From Candidatus Pyrohabitans jungbluthii (GTDB taxonomy: Archaea; Hydrothermarchaeota; Hydrothermarchaeia; Hydrothermarchaeales; BMS3B), in the NCBI GenBank assembly GCA_002010065.2, contig MTMD02000006.1, forward strand, positions 1-64,000: a stretch of DNA of 64,000 nt, in the 5' to 3' direction. A program made the position numbers and the translations under genes. Below the pieces are notes generated by a model that worked only from the letters and a program-made list of their open reading frames with translations, was not told the DNA's origin and searched no databases. This document shows, in pieces, positions 43,934-52,798 of the stretch. Position 1 is the first letter of the stretch. Each line of letters starts with the position of its first letter.

Positions 43934-45450
43934 GCCGAGACCGCGTCATGATTGAATTGCTAGATTACTCATTAAGCAATCTAAAGAGAGAGTTGGAGCG
44001 GCTAGACGAATACATACAAGAACTCCAGAGGGAGAGGGAAAGGATAAGCATAGAGATAGAGAAGAAGCTCGAGGAGCTGAAGGCACCACCCGACATAGAT
44101 GTAGAAGAGCTGAAGAACTTCCTCAGAAACAGGGAGAAGTACATCCTGCTCCACAAGAGGGCAGATCAGTGGTGGATAGTCGTACCGAGATTTGTGAACC
44201 TTTACCTTGGTTGGCTGGAGCACGAGACGCCCTCCTTCAGGGTGTTTGCGATCAACAAGTACTTCAACTGGATTCTCGACCTGCCGAAGGAGATCAGGGA
44301 GAAAATAAAAGCCCCCGAGCCAGAGCCCTTCACGGTCTCAGATGGATTTCTCATCACCCCACCGGAGTTGCAGGATAGAGCCTGGCAGAAGTACAGAAAG
44401 CACCTCACCAGGAGAGAAGGGAAAGACAAGATAAGGATAAAAGCCGGGCACGAGTTCCTGCTTATCGCCAAAATAATAGAGGAGGGCTCTCTGCCCTTCG
44501 TCCCAAAGCCTGTTTCTGAGAAAGATCTGAGAGACTGGAACAAAATAAAGCTGAGAAGCCACCAGGAGAAAGCTTGGCAGCAGCTTCTTAAGTGGGGCGC
44601 TATCGGCATATTCTGGCCCTACGGCGCTGGCAAAAGCTACTTCGGGATATACCTCCTTGCAAGGATAACAGGGAGAAAGCTCGTGGTGGTTCCAACGGTT
44701 CTACTCAAAGAGCAGTGGATAAAGAGGATAAGAAAGCACATACCTGAGTTCGAGCATGAAATTGATGTAATAACCTACGCAGGCTATGAGAAAGTGAGAG
44801 ACAGGGAGTATACCCTGACAATATACGACGAGTGCCATCGATTGCCCGCGAACACCTACATCAGGCTCTCCACCATCAGAACCAAATATAGAGTTGGCTT
44901 GAGCGGTAGCCCCTTTAGGGAGGACGGCAGAGAGAACTACATCTTTGCCCTGACCGGCTATCCCCTGGGCATGAACTGGAACGAGTTTATCCGCCAGGGC
45001 TACGTGAACGTGCCCACATTCAAAGTCTACATTGTTAAGGACGAAAGAGAGAAGCTGAAAAAGCTTGACGAGCTGCTTGGAATCCCGCTTAAAACAATAA
45101 TCTTCTGCGACTACCTTGAGCTAGGTAGGAAGATCAGCAGCAAATTTGGCATACCCTTCGTTCACGGTGGCACAAAGAACAGGCTGGAGGTAATCAGAAG
45201 CAGCAGTACCGTCGTAGTCTCAAGGGTGGGCGACGAAGGCATATCCATTCCCGACCTTGAGAGGGTGATAGAGGTTGCCTTCCTAGGGAGAAGCAGGAGG
45301 CAAGAGGCTCAGCGCTTCGGCAGACTTATGCACAGCCAGCAGCGTGAACCGCAGCACATCATCATAATGACAGAAAGGGAGTTCAAGGAGTACCAGAGGC
45401 GACTGTATGCAATAACCGAGAGGGGATTCAGGATAGATATAGTGAGATGA
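43930..45450 (+). CDS. Superfamily 2 helicase, XPB/UvsW-like
   Basis: 506 aa from ATG 43930. N-terminal coiled coil (about residues 10-50) and a specific domain to residue 205. Core motifs: Q-like SHQEKAWQQL, Walker A WPYGAGKSYF, motif II IYDECHRL, motif III GLSGSPFR, then a second RecA domain with IFCDYLELGR, VVVSRVGDEGISIPD and motif VI AQRFGRLMHS. Probably remodels DNA in viral replication or recombination. Confidence 0.88.
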   Translation: MSRDRVMIELLDYSLSNLKRELERLDEYIQELQRERERISIEIEKKLEELKAPPDIDVEELKNFLRNREKYILLHKRADQWWIVVPRFVNLYLGWLEHETPSFRVFAINKYFNWILDLPKEIREKIKAPEPEPFTVSDGFLITPPELQDRAWQKYRKHLTRREGKDKIRIKAGHEFLLIAKIIEEGSLPFVPKPVSEKDLRDWNKIKLRSHQEKAWQQLLKWGAIGIFWPYGAGKSYFGIYLLARITGRKLVVVPTVLLKEQWIKRIRKHIPEFEHEIDVITYAGYEKVRDREYTLTIYDECHRLPANTYIRLSTIRTKYRVGLSGSPFREDGRENYIFALTGYPLGMNWNEFIRQGYVNVPTFKVYIVKDEREKLKKLDELLGIPLKTIIFCDYLELGRKISSKFGIPFVHGGTKNRLEVIRSSSTVVVSRVGDEGISIPDLERVIEVAFLGRSRRQEAQRFGRLMHSQQREPQHIIIMTEREFKEYQRRLYAITERGFRIDIVR

Positions 45451-45466
45451 ATTGGAGGCCTAGTCC

Positions 45467-45613
45467 ATGCCGAGTCAGCTTGAAATTGAGACCGTGCTGA
45501 AGATCATCAAGCTCAGAATTGCAGAGGGCATGGGATACAGGAGTATTGCAAGAAAGGTCGGGGTGGATTGGAAAACAGTGCGAAAGTACGTGAAGTTATA
45601 TGAAAAATTATAA
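45467..45613 (+). CDS. Small helix-turn-helix protein
   Basis: 48 aa, with a resolvase/transposase-type HTH: LRIAEGMGYRSIARKVGVDWKTVRKYVKLY. No catalytic domain. Might be a regulator, or a remnant of a recombinase DNA-binding domain. Follows the helicase by 16 nt. Confidence 0.6.
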   Translation: MPSQLEIETVLKIIKLRIAEGMGYRSIARKVGVDWKTVRKYVKLYEKL

Positions 45614-45652
45614 AAAAGAAAAAAGGATGCTGAGAACACAGCATTGTATTGA

Positions 45653-45865
45653 TTACACTATAGAAACCAAGTCATCGACTATATAGATGGGAACTCCTTG
45701 CGATATTAATAAAGCTCTTAGACCAAGTCTACCAAGACCATAGAGTTTTTCTTTAGGAACACTAAAAAATCTCTTTCTGCCTTTGTATACACTAAAGTCG
45801 TTCTTGTTTAGTTGTGCTCTCCAAGTAACTTTTCCGTGTCGAATCCGAATTCCTATCCTTTTCAC
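45653..45865 (-). CDS. Small hypothetical protein, AT-rich
   Basis: 70 aa; strongly basic N-terminal half (KRIGIRIRHGKVTWRAQL), hydrophobic C-terminal helix. Start GTG 45865 overlaps a GGAGG sequence, so the true start is unsure. Lower GC than its neighbours and opposite strand, like other cargo genes here. Family unknown. Confidence 0.45.
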   Translation of the reverse strand: MKRIGIRIRHGKVTWRAQLNKNDFSVYKGRKRFFSVPKEKLYGLGRLGLRALLISQGVPIYIVDDLVSIV

Positions 45866-46033
45866 CTCCTTTTAGTTTTACAAAATTAAAAAGGAATAGC
45901 ACACTTATAAATATGTCGATTAATTTATTCAACCACATGAGCAAACAATAGTTAGGATTGCAAACCTATTTTTTAAGGGTATACCATAAGTGAATCAGAT
46001 ATGGAAATATACTAACCATTTCAAGTTTTCTCC

Positions 46034-46234
46034 ATGGACATTTATCAGATTTGGGCCTATGTGGCCACGGTTGCAGCCGCAATCCTCGCGTGGCTCAACA
46101 CTCGCAAGCCGCAGATCTACGACCTTCTCATTGAAATTCTCCAGGCTGCCAAGGACGACGAGATAACAGAAGAGGAGTTCCAGGAGATAGTGGACAAAGC
46201 TATCGCTGTCCTTGGCATCGACCTCAGCAAGTAG
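46034..46234 (+). CDS. Small membrane-anchored viral protein
   Basis: 66 aa. One N-terminal transmembrane helix (IWAYVATVAAAILAWL) and a cytoplasmic acidic helix DDEITEEEFQEIVDKAI. Small holin-like or membrane regulator possible. Followed closely by the 160-aa gene. Confidence 0.55.
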   Translation: MDIYQIWAYVATVAAAILAWLNTRKPQIYDLLIEILQAAKDDEITEEEFQEIVDKAIAVLGIDLSK

Positions 46235-46262
46235 CGATCATTTCCCTGATGGCGGACGGGAA

Positions 46263-46745
46263 ATGATGCGCCGGCCCCAGGGCGCGGTACAAATACTGGG
46301 GCCTTCCTCTCCAGCGATGACGGCGAAAATCTATGATCTCCTGGCAAAGACAGGAGTCACTTCACTTGAAACAAAGATAGCCGCTTTTCTCGGGCGCTTC
46401 TGGCGGGACAGGGTTCTAAAGAGGCGTACGCTCGAAGGCGTTGTTGGCGAAGTTTTCATGACTCGGGGTAAAATCAGGGGACAGAGCAGAAACATCATCA
46501 AAAAGGGATACGTTCCGCCAGACGAGCTTGAATATCCAGACATCTACGAGATAGTTTACCAGGCATGGCTCCTTGCGGACAGCGGGAAGAAATACTTACT
46601 CAGCCTCTTCAAGCACCAACTCTGGATCCTTAACTCTCGCGTGAGAATCACAAAGTACAACTGCATAGTGCATCTCGGCCATCGTTTTGTGATAGGCAGC
46701 GACGTGGAAATCTACCCCGTGGAGGTGGAACTCGTTGGTATTTAA
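46263..46745 (+). CDS. Hypothetical viral protein
   Basis: 160 aa from ATG 46263 (a second ATG at 46266; another at 46317). Basic helical N-terminal half (FLGRFWRDRVLKRRTLEGVVGEV), beta-rich C-terminus (RVRITKYNCIVHLGHRFVIG). No family recognised. The stop is directly followed by a possible zinc-finger gene. Confidence 0.5.
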   Translation: MMRRPQGAVQILGPSSPAMTAKIYDLLAKTGVTSLETKIAAFLGRFWRDRVLKRRTLEGVVGEVFMTRGKIRGQSRNIIKKGYVPPDELEYPDIYEIVYQAWLLADSGKKYLLSLFKHQLWILNSRVRITKYNCIVHLGHRFVIGSDVEIYPVEVELVGI

Positions 46746-46746
46746 G

Positions 46747-46914
46747 TTGCCGGTAGAAGTGGATTATCTCTCAGGAACATTCGCGGGATTGGGAAGGCTA
46801 TGGAAGCATCATGATACCACTGCTAGTGACTGCGTATGCCCTCACCCTGGTCACCTCTGCGAAGACTGCCATGGGAGGGAGATAGCAGGTGAAGCCACCA
46901 GGCTGCAAAGATGA
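46747..46914 (+). CDS. Possible small zinc-finger protein
   Basis: 55 aa from TTG 46747, 1 nt after the previous stop. Carries a dense metal-ligand run DCVCPHPGHLCEDCHGRE, typical of a zinc finger. It overlaps the next gene by 26 nt in another frame. Non-ATG start and short length keep confidence moderate. Confidence 0.42.
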   Translation: MPVEVDYLSGTFAGLGRLWKHHDTTASDCVCPHPGHLCEDCHGREIAGEATRLQR

Positions 46915-47119
46915 GAGCCCACTTCAGGGCGCTTGCTGCACAAAATATTGTAAGCATCGCAACACCTGCAACCTGCCGCGGATACCTTTCCTTATCCACG
47001 CAGTTGTGATCAATCGCAAGCTCAGGAAAATCTTCACGGATGCTTACATCAACGACATTGTCCACCTTAAAGCGAAGTTATTGGGTGGTGGAAATAGAGC
47101 TGGAAGAACGCATAACTGA
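46889..47119 (+). CDS. Small cysteine-rich viral protein
   Basis: 76 aa from GTG 46889. N-terminal cysteines GCKDES ... ACCTKYCKHRNTC suggest a metal site; the C-terminal half is helical and basic. Overlaps both neighbours. Function unknown. Confidence 0.4.
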   Translation: MKPPGCKDESPLQGACCTKYCKHRNTCNLPRIPFLIHAVVINRKLRKIFTDAYINDIVHLKAKLLGGGNRAGRTHN

Positions 47120-47375
47120 AATAACGTGCTTCAATCCAGAATGCTCAAATAGAATAAAAACAACCATAGAGCAGAAGCGCGACTTCCTAATCTCGTTTGC
47201 ACTGAAGTATGACGCAACAGTGCTCCCCACTTGCTCTAAAGAATGCGCCCAGAAGCTGCTCAATATCCTCGGAGACTATAAGGAGATAGCAAGGAAGGCA
47301 GAAGAGGCACGGCAGAAGATGCGGAAGAAGAAAGCGTCATCCGACGACCCACGGAATCAACATAGACAAACTTAA
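47085..47375 (+). CDS. Small zinc-binding viral protein
   Basis: 96 aa from GTG 47085 (or 47088). CFNPECSNR and TCSKECAQK knuckles bracket a beta segment, then a basic helix KAEEARQKMRKKK. Possibly a DNA-binding regulator. Overlaps the preceding gene by 35 nt. Confidence 0.5.
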   Translation: MVEIELEERITEITCFNPECSNRIKTTIEQKRDFLISFALKYDATVLPTCSKECAQKLLNILGDYKEIARKAEEARQKMRKKKASSDDPRNQHRQT

Positions 47376-47464
47376 TTACTTTTCACTTTTCCCGTGGTCT
47401 AGGGAATGCTATATAAATAGGAAATAGGAAAGAAAATCTAGTAAAAAAGAGGGGTGATGTAAGG

Positions 47465-47923
47465 ATGGAGGATAAATTTAATTATACGGCATTTTTTGGT
47501 GGAGTTACATTCGTTCTTGCGCTTTATTTTATAGGGGAGTATATAAGCAATTCAATTGCACCAGTGAACCTTAGTCAATCAAATGCAATTTTGTGGGTGT
47601 CTATATTTATAGGATTATCAATGGGTCACTATATAGGGAAAGCTATAACAAAAGGAGGAGGAACACTGAATTCATTTCTTGTAGGTATTTTTGTAACATT
47701 AACTTTATTCACTATTGCATTTGTAACAGGTGTATCGAATCTCACAGGTGTTATGATTTTCCTCACTATTTCTGTGTTCTTAATGCATTATTCAGACTTG
47801 CTAGAAAAACATGAAAATGTAGAAATATTAATTGATATTTTCGCTCAAAAAATTTCGGGAGTGGTTTTAGTTATCTTCGCCATAATTAAATATCTCATAC
47901 CTGTTCTCCAAAAAATTATTTAG
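47465..47923 (+). CDS. Four-helix membrane protein, AT-rich cargo
   Basis: 152 aa, four predicted transmembrane helices (about 10-30, 43-60, 68-105, 130-150). Clear GGGGTGATG ribosome site. Markedly AT-rich against the surrounding viral genes. Located just before the terminase block. Candidate holin, superinfection-exclusion or lysogenic-conversion protein; nothing diagnostic. Confidence 0.6.
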   Translation: MEDKFNYTAFFGGVTFVLALYFIGEYISNSIAPVNLSQSNAILWVSIFIGLSMGHYIGKAITKGGGTLNSFLVGIFVTLTLFTIAFVTGVSNLTGVMIFLTISVFLMHYSDLLEKHENVEILIDIFAQKISGVVLVIFAIIKYLIPVLQKII

Positions 47924-47933
47924 CTAATAGGCA

Positions 47934-48146
47934 TTATTTTGTTCGGAGATATACGCCGAAAGCCATGAAAATGACACCGACTATAATAGTAGTAACTGTT
48001 GCACCCTTTATTCCAGTTCCAGTGAGTCCAATACCCCCTGGGCCTGCAAGTTCAAGAGCAGACAGTTTCGCTTCGACTCCGATTGATGATAATAATAGAA
48101 GAGACCCAATTCCAATTAGAACTGTCCCAAGGTCTTTGTTTTTCAT
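47934..48146 (-). CDS. Two-helix membrane protein, AT-rich cargo
   Basis: 70 aa, helices at about 5-24 and 47-66 with a glycine-rich linker (ELAGPGGIGLTGTGIKGATV). Probably leaderless: a minus-strand TATA-like stretch lies at about 48165-48176. Convergent with the preceding membrane protein; both may form one cargo module. Confidence 0.5.
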   Translation of the reverse strand: MKNKDLGTVLIGIGSLLLLSSIGVEAKLSALELAGPGGIGLTGTGIKGATVTTIIVGVIFMAFGVYLRTK

Positions 48147-48301
48147 ACGAATTTATTGTGAACTTCTTTATATTTAAAAATTATTGATTTACAAATATTG
48201 TTTACTTCTTCTACCAAAACTTGGTACCAAATATTGTGCTAATTGCGGGACATTTCATGAAGTTTAAATGAATTCTACAAAGGTCCTAATACATTATCTG
48301 C

Positions 48302-48318
48302 CTGACTTTCCTTTTTAA
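48302..48318 (+). promoter_or_regulatory. Late promoter element 1 (terminase)
   Basis: CTGACTTTCCTTTTTAA, 26 nt before the small-terminase ATG. The distance suits an archaeal TATA/BRE promoter giving a leaderless mRNA. One of five near-identical copies in the structural cluster. Confidence 0.75.
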
Positions 48319-48343
48319 CCTAAACGAACCTTGACGAATCTAT

Positions 48344-48775
48344 ATGAACCTTTACAATCCTAAATGCAAGATCTGCCGTAGCGGGCATGCCGACAAAGTT
48401 AACCAGATGCTCATCGAAGGCAGACCCTACAGCGAGATCATCGCCAAGCTTGAGAAGCACATCCCGGGGCTCAGCAAGGCGAACATCACCAACCACAAGC
48501 GCCATTTCCCGGTAGTGCCCGAGGCAGTGAAAGAGTTTCAGAAGCAACTTGAGGAGGGGAAGCGCAAGGTCATTGACGACCTCGAGTTCCTTGAGAAGGT
48601 CAAGGCCAAAGCGGATGCTCTGCTTGACATCACCAGCGACCCGAGCGACCTTCAGAAGATAACCGCAGCCGCTGTCCAGGCAATGAAGCTCAAGTACGAG
48701 ATTTCCGGCGACGTCAACAACCCTGTGAAGGAGCTCCTGGAGGTCCTCTATGCTGAGGACGAAGAAGCTGGCTAA
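48344..48775 (+). CDS. terS: Terminase small subunit
   Basis: 143 aa. N-terminal zinc-like CKICRSGHADKVNQML and an HTH-type segment (YSEIIAKLEKHIPGLSKANI), coiled middle, acidic C-terminus. Recognises viral DNA for packaging. Identity comes from size and from overlap (26 nt) with the large subunit. Probably leaderless from promoter element 1. Confidence 0.75.
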   Translation: MNLYNPKCKICRSGHADKVNQMLIEGRPYSEIIAKLEKHIPGLSKANITNHKRHFPVVPEAVKEFQKQLEEGKRKVIDDLEFLEKVKAKADALLDITSDPSDLQKITAAAVQAMKLKYEISGDVNNPVKELLEVLYAEDEEAG

Positions 48776-50084
48776 ACCTCTCAGGGATCCCGTCACCTTT
48801 GCAAAAAAGCTGCTTGGCTGGACACCTCACGAAGCGCAGGAGCAAATCCTCAGGGACAGGGCAAAGAACCTCACAGTCGCAGCAGGACGAAGATTCGGCA
48901 AGAGCGAGTGCATGGCAGTCTCCGCGATCCACTATGCCATAGCGCACCCTGGAAGCATTCAGTTCATCATCGCCCCAACCTACGACCAGGCACAGATTAT
49001 CTTTGACACCATCGTCAGGCTGCTTTCCAGGTCGCCGCTCATTCAGCTGGTGGATAAGGTGGTCTACACTCCCTTCCCGAAGCTCCGCTTTCTTACAGGC
49101 TCAATTATTCATGCCCGCTCCGCTGACAAGCCTCAGAACCTGCGAGGCCATAAGGCGCACCGCATAATCCTCGACGAAGCGGGCTACATTAAGGACGAGG
49201 CGGTCACCAACGTAATTGAGCCAATGCTCGCTGACTATGACGGAGACCTGATCAAGATTGGCACCCCTGCGGGAAGAAACCACTTCTATGACTCATTCAT
49301 CAGGGGGCTCGAGAGAAATGAGTACTACAGCAGCTACCAGTTCCCATCCTGGGTAAACCCGCACATCTCCAGGGAATACATAGAGCGCAAGAAGAAAGAA
49401 TACGGGGAGAACAGCATCCGCTTCCGCACCGAGTACATGGCGGAGTTCATAGACGACCAGAATGCTGTCTTCCCATGGCGCAGCATTCAGGCGTGCATCG
49501 AAGAAGATATAGAGCTCCTCGAGGGTAGGACCCATGCCAAGCAGCGCTTCGTCTTCGGCGTGGACGTGGCGAAGTACCTCGACTACACCGTAATCATCGG
49601 CATAGATATTGCCCAGGAGCCAGCGAAGCTCATATACTTTGACCGCTTCCAGCGCCTCCCCTGGGGAGAGATAGCCAGGAGAATCGAGGACATCCATGCA
49701 AGATTCTCGCCCCAGGCAATAGTTGTGGACAGCACTGGCGCCGGCGACCCCTTGCTGGAGATGGTCCAGCACATAGCACGAGGTATAACCATCACGGGTG
49801 GCACCGCAATAACTCAGCAGGGAAACATCACCAAGGTGCCAAAGACAATCCTGGTGGAGAGGTTAGCGGCTGCAATAGACAATCGCAAGGTCATCTTCCC
49901 CAACATCCCCGAGCTGATCAACGAGCTCAAGTACTTCGAGTACGTCCGCACGAGCTCGGGTAGCCTGAAAATGGAAGCTCACGAAGGCATGCACGACGAC
50001 TGCGTCATGGCCCTAGCTCTTGCTGTATTTGGAGCATTCCACGAGCCATCGCTTCCAGACATCGACGAATGGCCCTTCTTCTGA
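48750..50084 (+). CDS. terL: Terminase large subunit
   Basis: 444 aa. Packaging ATPase and nuclease. Walker A AAGRRFGKSE at about 45-54, Walker B HRIILDEAGY, coupling motif IGTPAGRNHFYD, then an RNase H-like nuclease with FGVDVAKYLDYTVI, VVDSTGAGDP and DDCVMALALAV. The stop codon lies inside late promoter element 2. Complete; the usual length. Confidence 0.95.
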   Translation: MLRTKKLAKPLRDPVTFAKKLLGWTPHEAQEQILRDRAKNLTVAAGRRFGKSECMAVSAIHYAIAHPGSIQFIIAPTYDQAQIIFDTIVRLLSRSPLIQLVDKVVYTPFPKLRFLTGSIIHARSADKPQNLRGHKAHRIILDEAGYIKDEAVTNVIEPMLADYDGDLIKIGTPAGRNHFYDSFIRGLERNEYYSSYQFPSWVNPHISREYIERKKKEYGENSIRFRTEYMAEFIDDQNAVFPWRSIQACIEEDIELLEGRTHAKQRFVFGVDVAKYLDYTVIIGIDIAQEPAKLIYFDRFQRLPWGEIARRIEDIHARFSPQAIVVDSTGAGDPLLEMVQHIARGITITGGTAITQQGNITKVPKTILVERLAAAIDNRKVIFPNIPELINELKYFEYVRTSSGSLKMEAHEGMHDDCVMALALAVFGAFHEPSLPDIDEWPFF

Positions 50085-50097
50085 CTTTGCTTTTTAT
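50081..50097 (+). promoter_or_regulatory. Late promoter element 2 (portal)
   Basis: CTGACTTTGCTTTTTAT. The TGA within it is the terL stop codon. Portal ATG is 35 nt downstream with its own GGTGAT ribosome site. Confidence 0.72.
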
Positions 50098-50131
50098 GCC
50101 TTTCCCGCAGAGGGAACTCTGGTGATGTTTC

Positions 50132-51523
50132 ATGAGCATCTTTGACCTGCTGAAGCCGAAATCTTCGAGAATGGACCTGGCTCTCGCGGAGCTTCTGAAA
50201 GGGGTTGCAAAGGCTGCGGATGATAAAATTTATAATCCCGACTTTGAGCCAGAGGGCGGCTGGGATAAGTGGTGCGCCTGGGCTGCGAAGCAGGGCAAAA
50301 TAGCGAGGATGATTAGAAGCTTAGCTAAGAATGCAATGGCTTTCGACTTCTCTGGCGATGACGACAAGGCGTTGGAATTGGTGCAGAAGATGCGCCGGCG
50401 CACCCACCTTGATCTAATTCTCGTGCTCGCCTTCAAGGACTGGCTTGAATATGGACGCTGCTTCCTGGAAGTGGTGTGGGAGAAGAAGCGCATCGGGAAC
50501 AATGTTGTAGAGGACATCATCAAAATCAAGCGCGTTAACCCGATGACAGTCCGCGTTTTCAGAGACAACGAGGACGATGTGCGTGAGCTCCGGGACTTCC
50601 TGAAGCGTCACTTCCCGAATGTGGACAGGAGCAACATCAAAGAGGGCAGCGGTGACAACATCATAGGCTTCGTGCAGCACTTCAAGAGGGCTGAGGAGGG
50701 CAAGGCGGTATTCTTCAAGCCTGAGGAGCTTATCTTCATCCCGCGCTATCCCGACTACGACGCCCCCGACGGTGTCAGTCTGCTCAGGGAGAACTACGCC
50801 AATATCATGAACAAGCTCGGCACGGAGAAGTACCAGGCGATCATGCTCAAGCGCTTCGTGGACCACAAGCACAAGTTTAAAGTTCCTGAACGTTGGTGGC
50901 ATCGCATTGAGGAACTCCAGAGCAAAATCAAAAACATGTTGAAAGCGGGCGGTGACCTCTGGATCCCCGAGGGCATGGAGGTTGAAATACTCGAGCCGAA
51001 AGGCAATCCCCTAGCGACGATCAAAGCTCAGGAGCATATAGAGGACCAGGTAATCGCCGGCATGGGCTTCAGCGACAGCTTCACCGAGAGCAAGAGCAGC
51101 AACCGCTCTGTTGGTGAGGTGCAGCTCCAGTTCTTTGAACGCGATATTAGACCAGAGCGCTACATCTTCAAGGTCGTCATCGAGGACAGGATCATAATCC
51201 CCTATGTCAGGAAGAAGCTCGGACCCAAAGCGAAGCCACCGGAGATGGTATTCGAAGACCTCACGCCACGCGATGAGGTGCGCTGGGCTGCGGTGATGGC
51301 TTCCTACCTGCCCTACATGACCAAGTCGCAGATCAAGCGCCTCTTCGACGAGCTCGGCTACCCAGTGCCAAAAGAGGAGGAAAAAGAGTTCAGCGCAAAG
51401 GTGGACCTCGCAACTCAGAAGGGCGTGCCAAAGCCCGTGCTGACCGGAAGCGTTGACGTCAGAGAAGAGTTCGCGGAAGAAATCCATCGCCTCCGGAAAG
51501 AGCTCCTGGAGGTCTTCGACTGA
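50132..51523 (+). CDS. Portal protein
   Basis: 463 aa, DUF935/Mu gp29-like portal: forms the dodecameric DNA gate at the capsid vertex. N-terminal helices, WLEYGRCFLEVVWEKKRIG in the middle, the stem-helix region, and a C-terminal clip-like part ending with acidic helices. Position between terL and the MuF-like gene is canonical. Confidence 0.88.
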   Translation: MSIFDLLKPKSSRMDLALAELLKGVAKAADDKIYNPDFEPEGGWDKWCAWAAKQGKIARMIRSLAKNAMAFDFSGDDDKALELVQKMRRRTHLDLILVLAFKDWLEYGRCFLEVVWEKKRIGNNVVEDIIKIKRVNPMTVRVFRDNEDDVRELRDFLKRHFPNVDRSNIKEGSGDNIIGFVQHFKRAEEGKAVFFKPEELIFIPRYPDYDAPDGVSLLRENYANIMNKLGTEKYQAIMLKRFVDHKHKFKVPERWWHRIEELQSKIKNMLKAGGDLWIPEGMEVEILEPKGNPLATIKAQEHIEDQVIAGMGFSDSFTESKSSNRSVGEVQLQFFERDIRPERYIFKVVIEDRIIIPYVRKKLGPKAKPPEMVFEDLTPRDEVRWAAVMASYLPYMTKSQIKRLFDELGYPVPKEEEKEFSAKVDLATQKGVPKPVLTGSVDVREEFAEEIHRLRKELLEVFD

Positions 51524-52798
51524 ATGCAGCTCTACGATTTCCTCAGCAAGGATGAGGAAGATGCGATCCGTGCCATTGAGGAAGCGCTTCTCAGGAAGAC
51601 AGCAGAATCAAGGAAGCGCGCGGTTGAAAAGCTCGCCAAGCTTCTCACCGTCAGCTACTACATCGGCGCAGAGAGGGCGCTCAAAGAAGTTGGCGCTGAC
51701 GTGCGCATCACCAGCTTGGAGATCAGAGCGCTCGAGAAGCTCATAGAGCAGGATGTAGCGCCAGCAATAAAAGAGATGTACGAGTTCCTCGAGCGCGACA
51801 TTAAGAGCGTCATCGAGGAAGGCATCCGGGAGGGACTTACCTACGACGAAATCTCTGCAAGGCTAAAGGAAAGGCTAAGAACAACCTTCGGCGAGGAGAT
51901 TCACTTTGACAGGCGTGGAAAGCTAAGGGAAGAGATCTACATTGACCGCAGAGGCAGGCTCAGAGTCAGGCAGGTTAAAATCACCCGCACAAAGACGCTG
52001 AAGCTTGACGACTACGCCGATCTCCTCGCAAGGACCAACGTAAAGAAAGCCTACGCCCTGGGGCACCGCGAGGGCTACGTCGCCGCTGGCCTGCGAAAGT
52101 GGAGGTATCGCAGCGTAGCAGATGAACGCACCAGGCCGCACCACTTAGCTCTTCACGGCAGAGTATTTGAGGTTGGCACAGCAGAAGAAGAGCTCGCCCT
52201 CCGCGTAATGAGCGAGCCCAACTGTAGATGCAGGCCCTCGCCATACTTCGACGATCCCAAGCTTGACACGCCTCAAGAGGTTTTCGAGCAGGAGAAGAAA
52301 AAATGGGCCCAGGAATGGCAGAGAGAGAAGGGTCTCGATTCTCTTGGGAAGTATCTAGAACCATTCGACAGAAAAGGCTTAGCACCTCCTTCCTATGATG
52401 AGCAGCTTAACTACCTCATAGAGAGGTTTAAGAAAAGCGAAGACATGCGCACCCTCCTTTCCATTACCGGGGAAAGCCCGCAAGCAAAAGCTAAAGAGAT
52501 CCTTGGAATCTCTCTCAGGCACTCCACATTTCACGGTACCGCTTCATCATACAGGCACATGGTGCAGGATGGGAGGAGGTACTCCCTGTCAGATGTTTTC
52601 AGCATAAAAAAGAGCCCGGAATGGGTAAGACGCGATCCTGATACCGGAGAATTTTTATTGCATGGAAAATCTAAAATATATCAGCGCCCAGTTTATATAA
52701 TATTGACACCTGACAGAAAAATTAAAACTTCATTTGTCATTACAAAAAGGAAAGAAGTTGAGAAGCTTAAGATGAGATTTAAAGAGGAGTTGAAATGA
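51524..52798 (+). CDS. MuF-like head morphogenesis protein with a candidate C-terminal toxin domain
   Basis: 424 aa. Starts right after the portal stop. Residues 1 to about 250 are a Mu F/SPP1 gp7 minor head protein, with the diagnostic VADERTRPHHLALHGRVF at about 190-210 and PNCRCRP at about 231-237. After a linker, residues about 325-424 form a separate domain (HSTFHGTASSYRHMV ... RPVYIILTPDRKIKTSF) whose DNA is noticeably AT-rich. Toxin domains of the phage barnase/EndoU/colicin/RelE-like group occur in this position in bacterial MuF proteins. The domain call is tentative. A small gene overlaps its end. Confidence 0.8.
   Translation: MQLYDFLSKDEEDAIRAIEEALLRKTAESRKRAVEKLAKLLTVSYYIGAERALKEVGADVRITSLEIRALEKLIEQDVAPAIKEMYEFLERDIKSVIEEGIREGLTYDEISARLKERLRTTFGEEIHFDRRGKLREEIYIDRRGRLRVRQVKITRTKTLKLDDYADLLARTNVKKAYALGHREGYVAAGLRKWRYRSVADERTRPHHLALHGRVFEVGTAEEELALRVMSEPNCRCRPSPYFDDPKLDTPQEVFEQEKKKWAQEWQREKGLDSLGKYLEPFDRKGLAPPSYDEQLNYLIERFKKSEDMRTLLSITGESPQAKAKEILGISLRHSTFHGTASSYRHMVQDGRRYSLSDVFSIKKSPEWVRRDPDTGEFLLHGKSKIYQRPVYIILTPDRKIKTSFVITKRKEVEKLKMRFKEELK

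Noticed and set aside
45467-45613. Integrase or transposase
   Set aside because: Only a 48-residue helix-turn-helix is present, with no catalytic domain and no terminal repeats.
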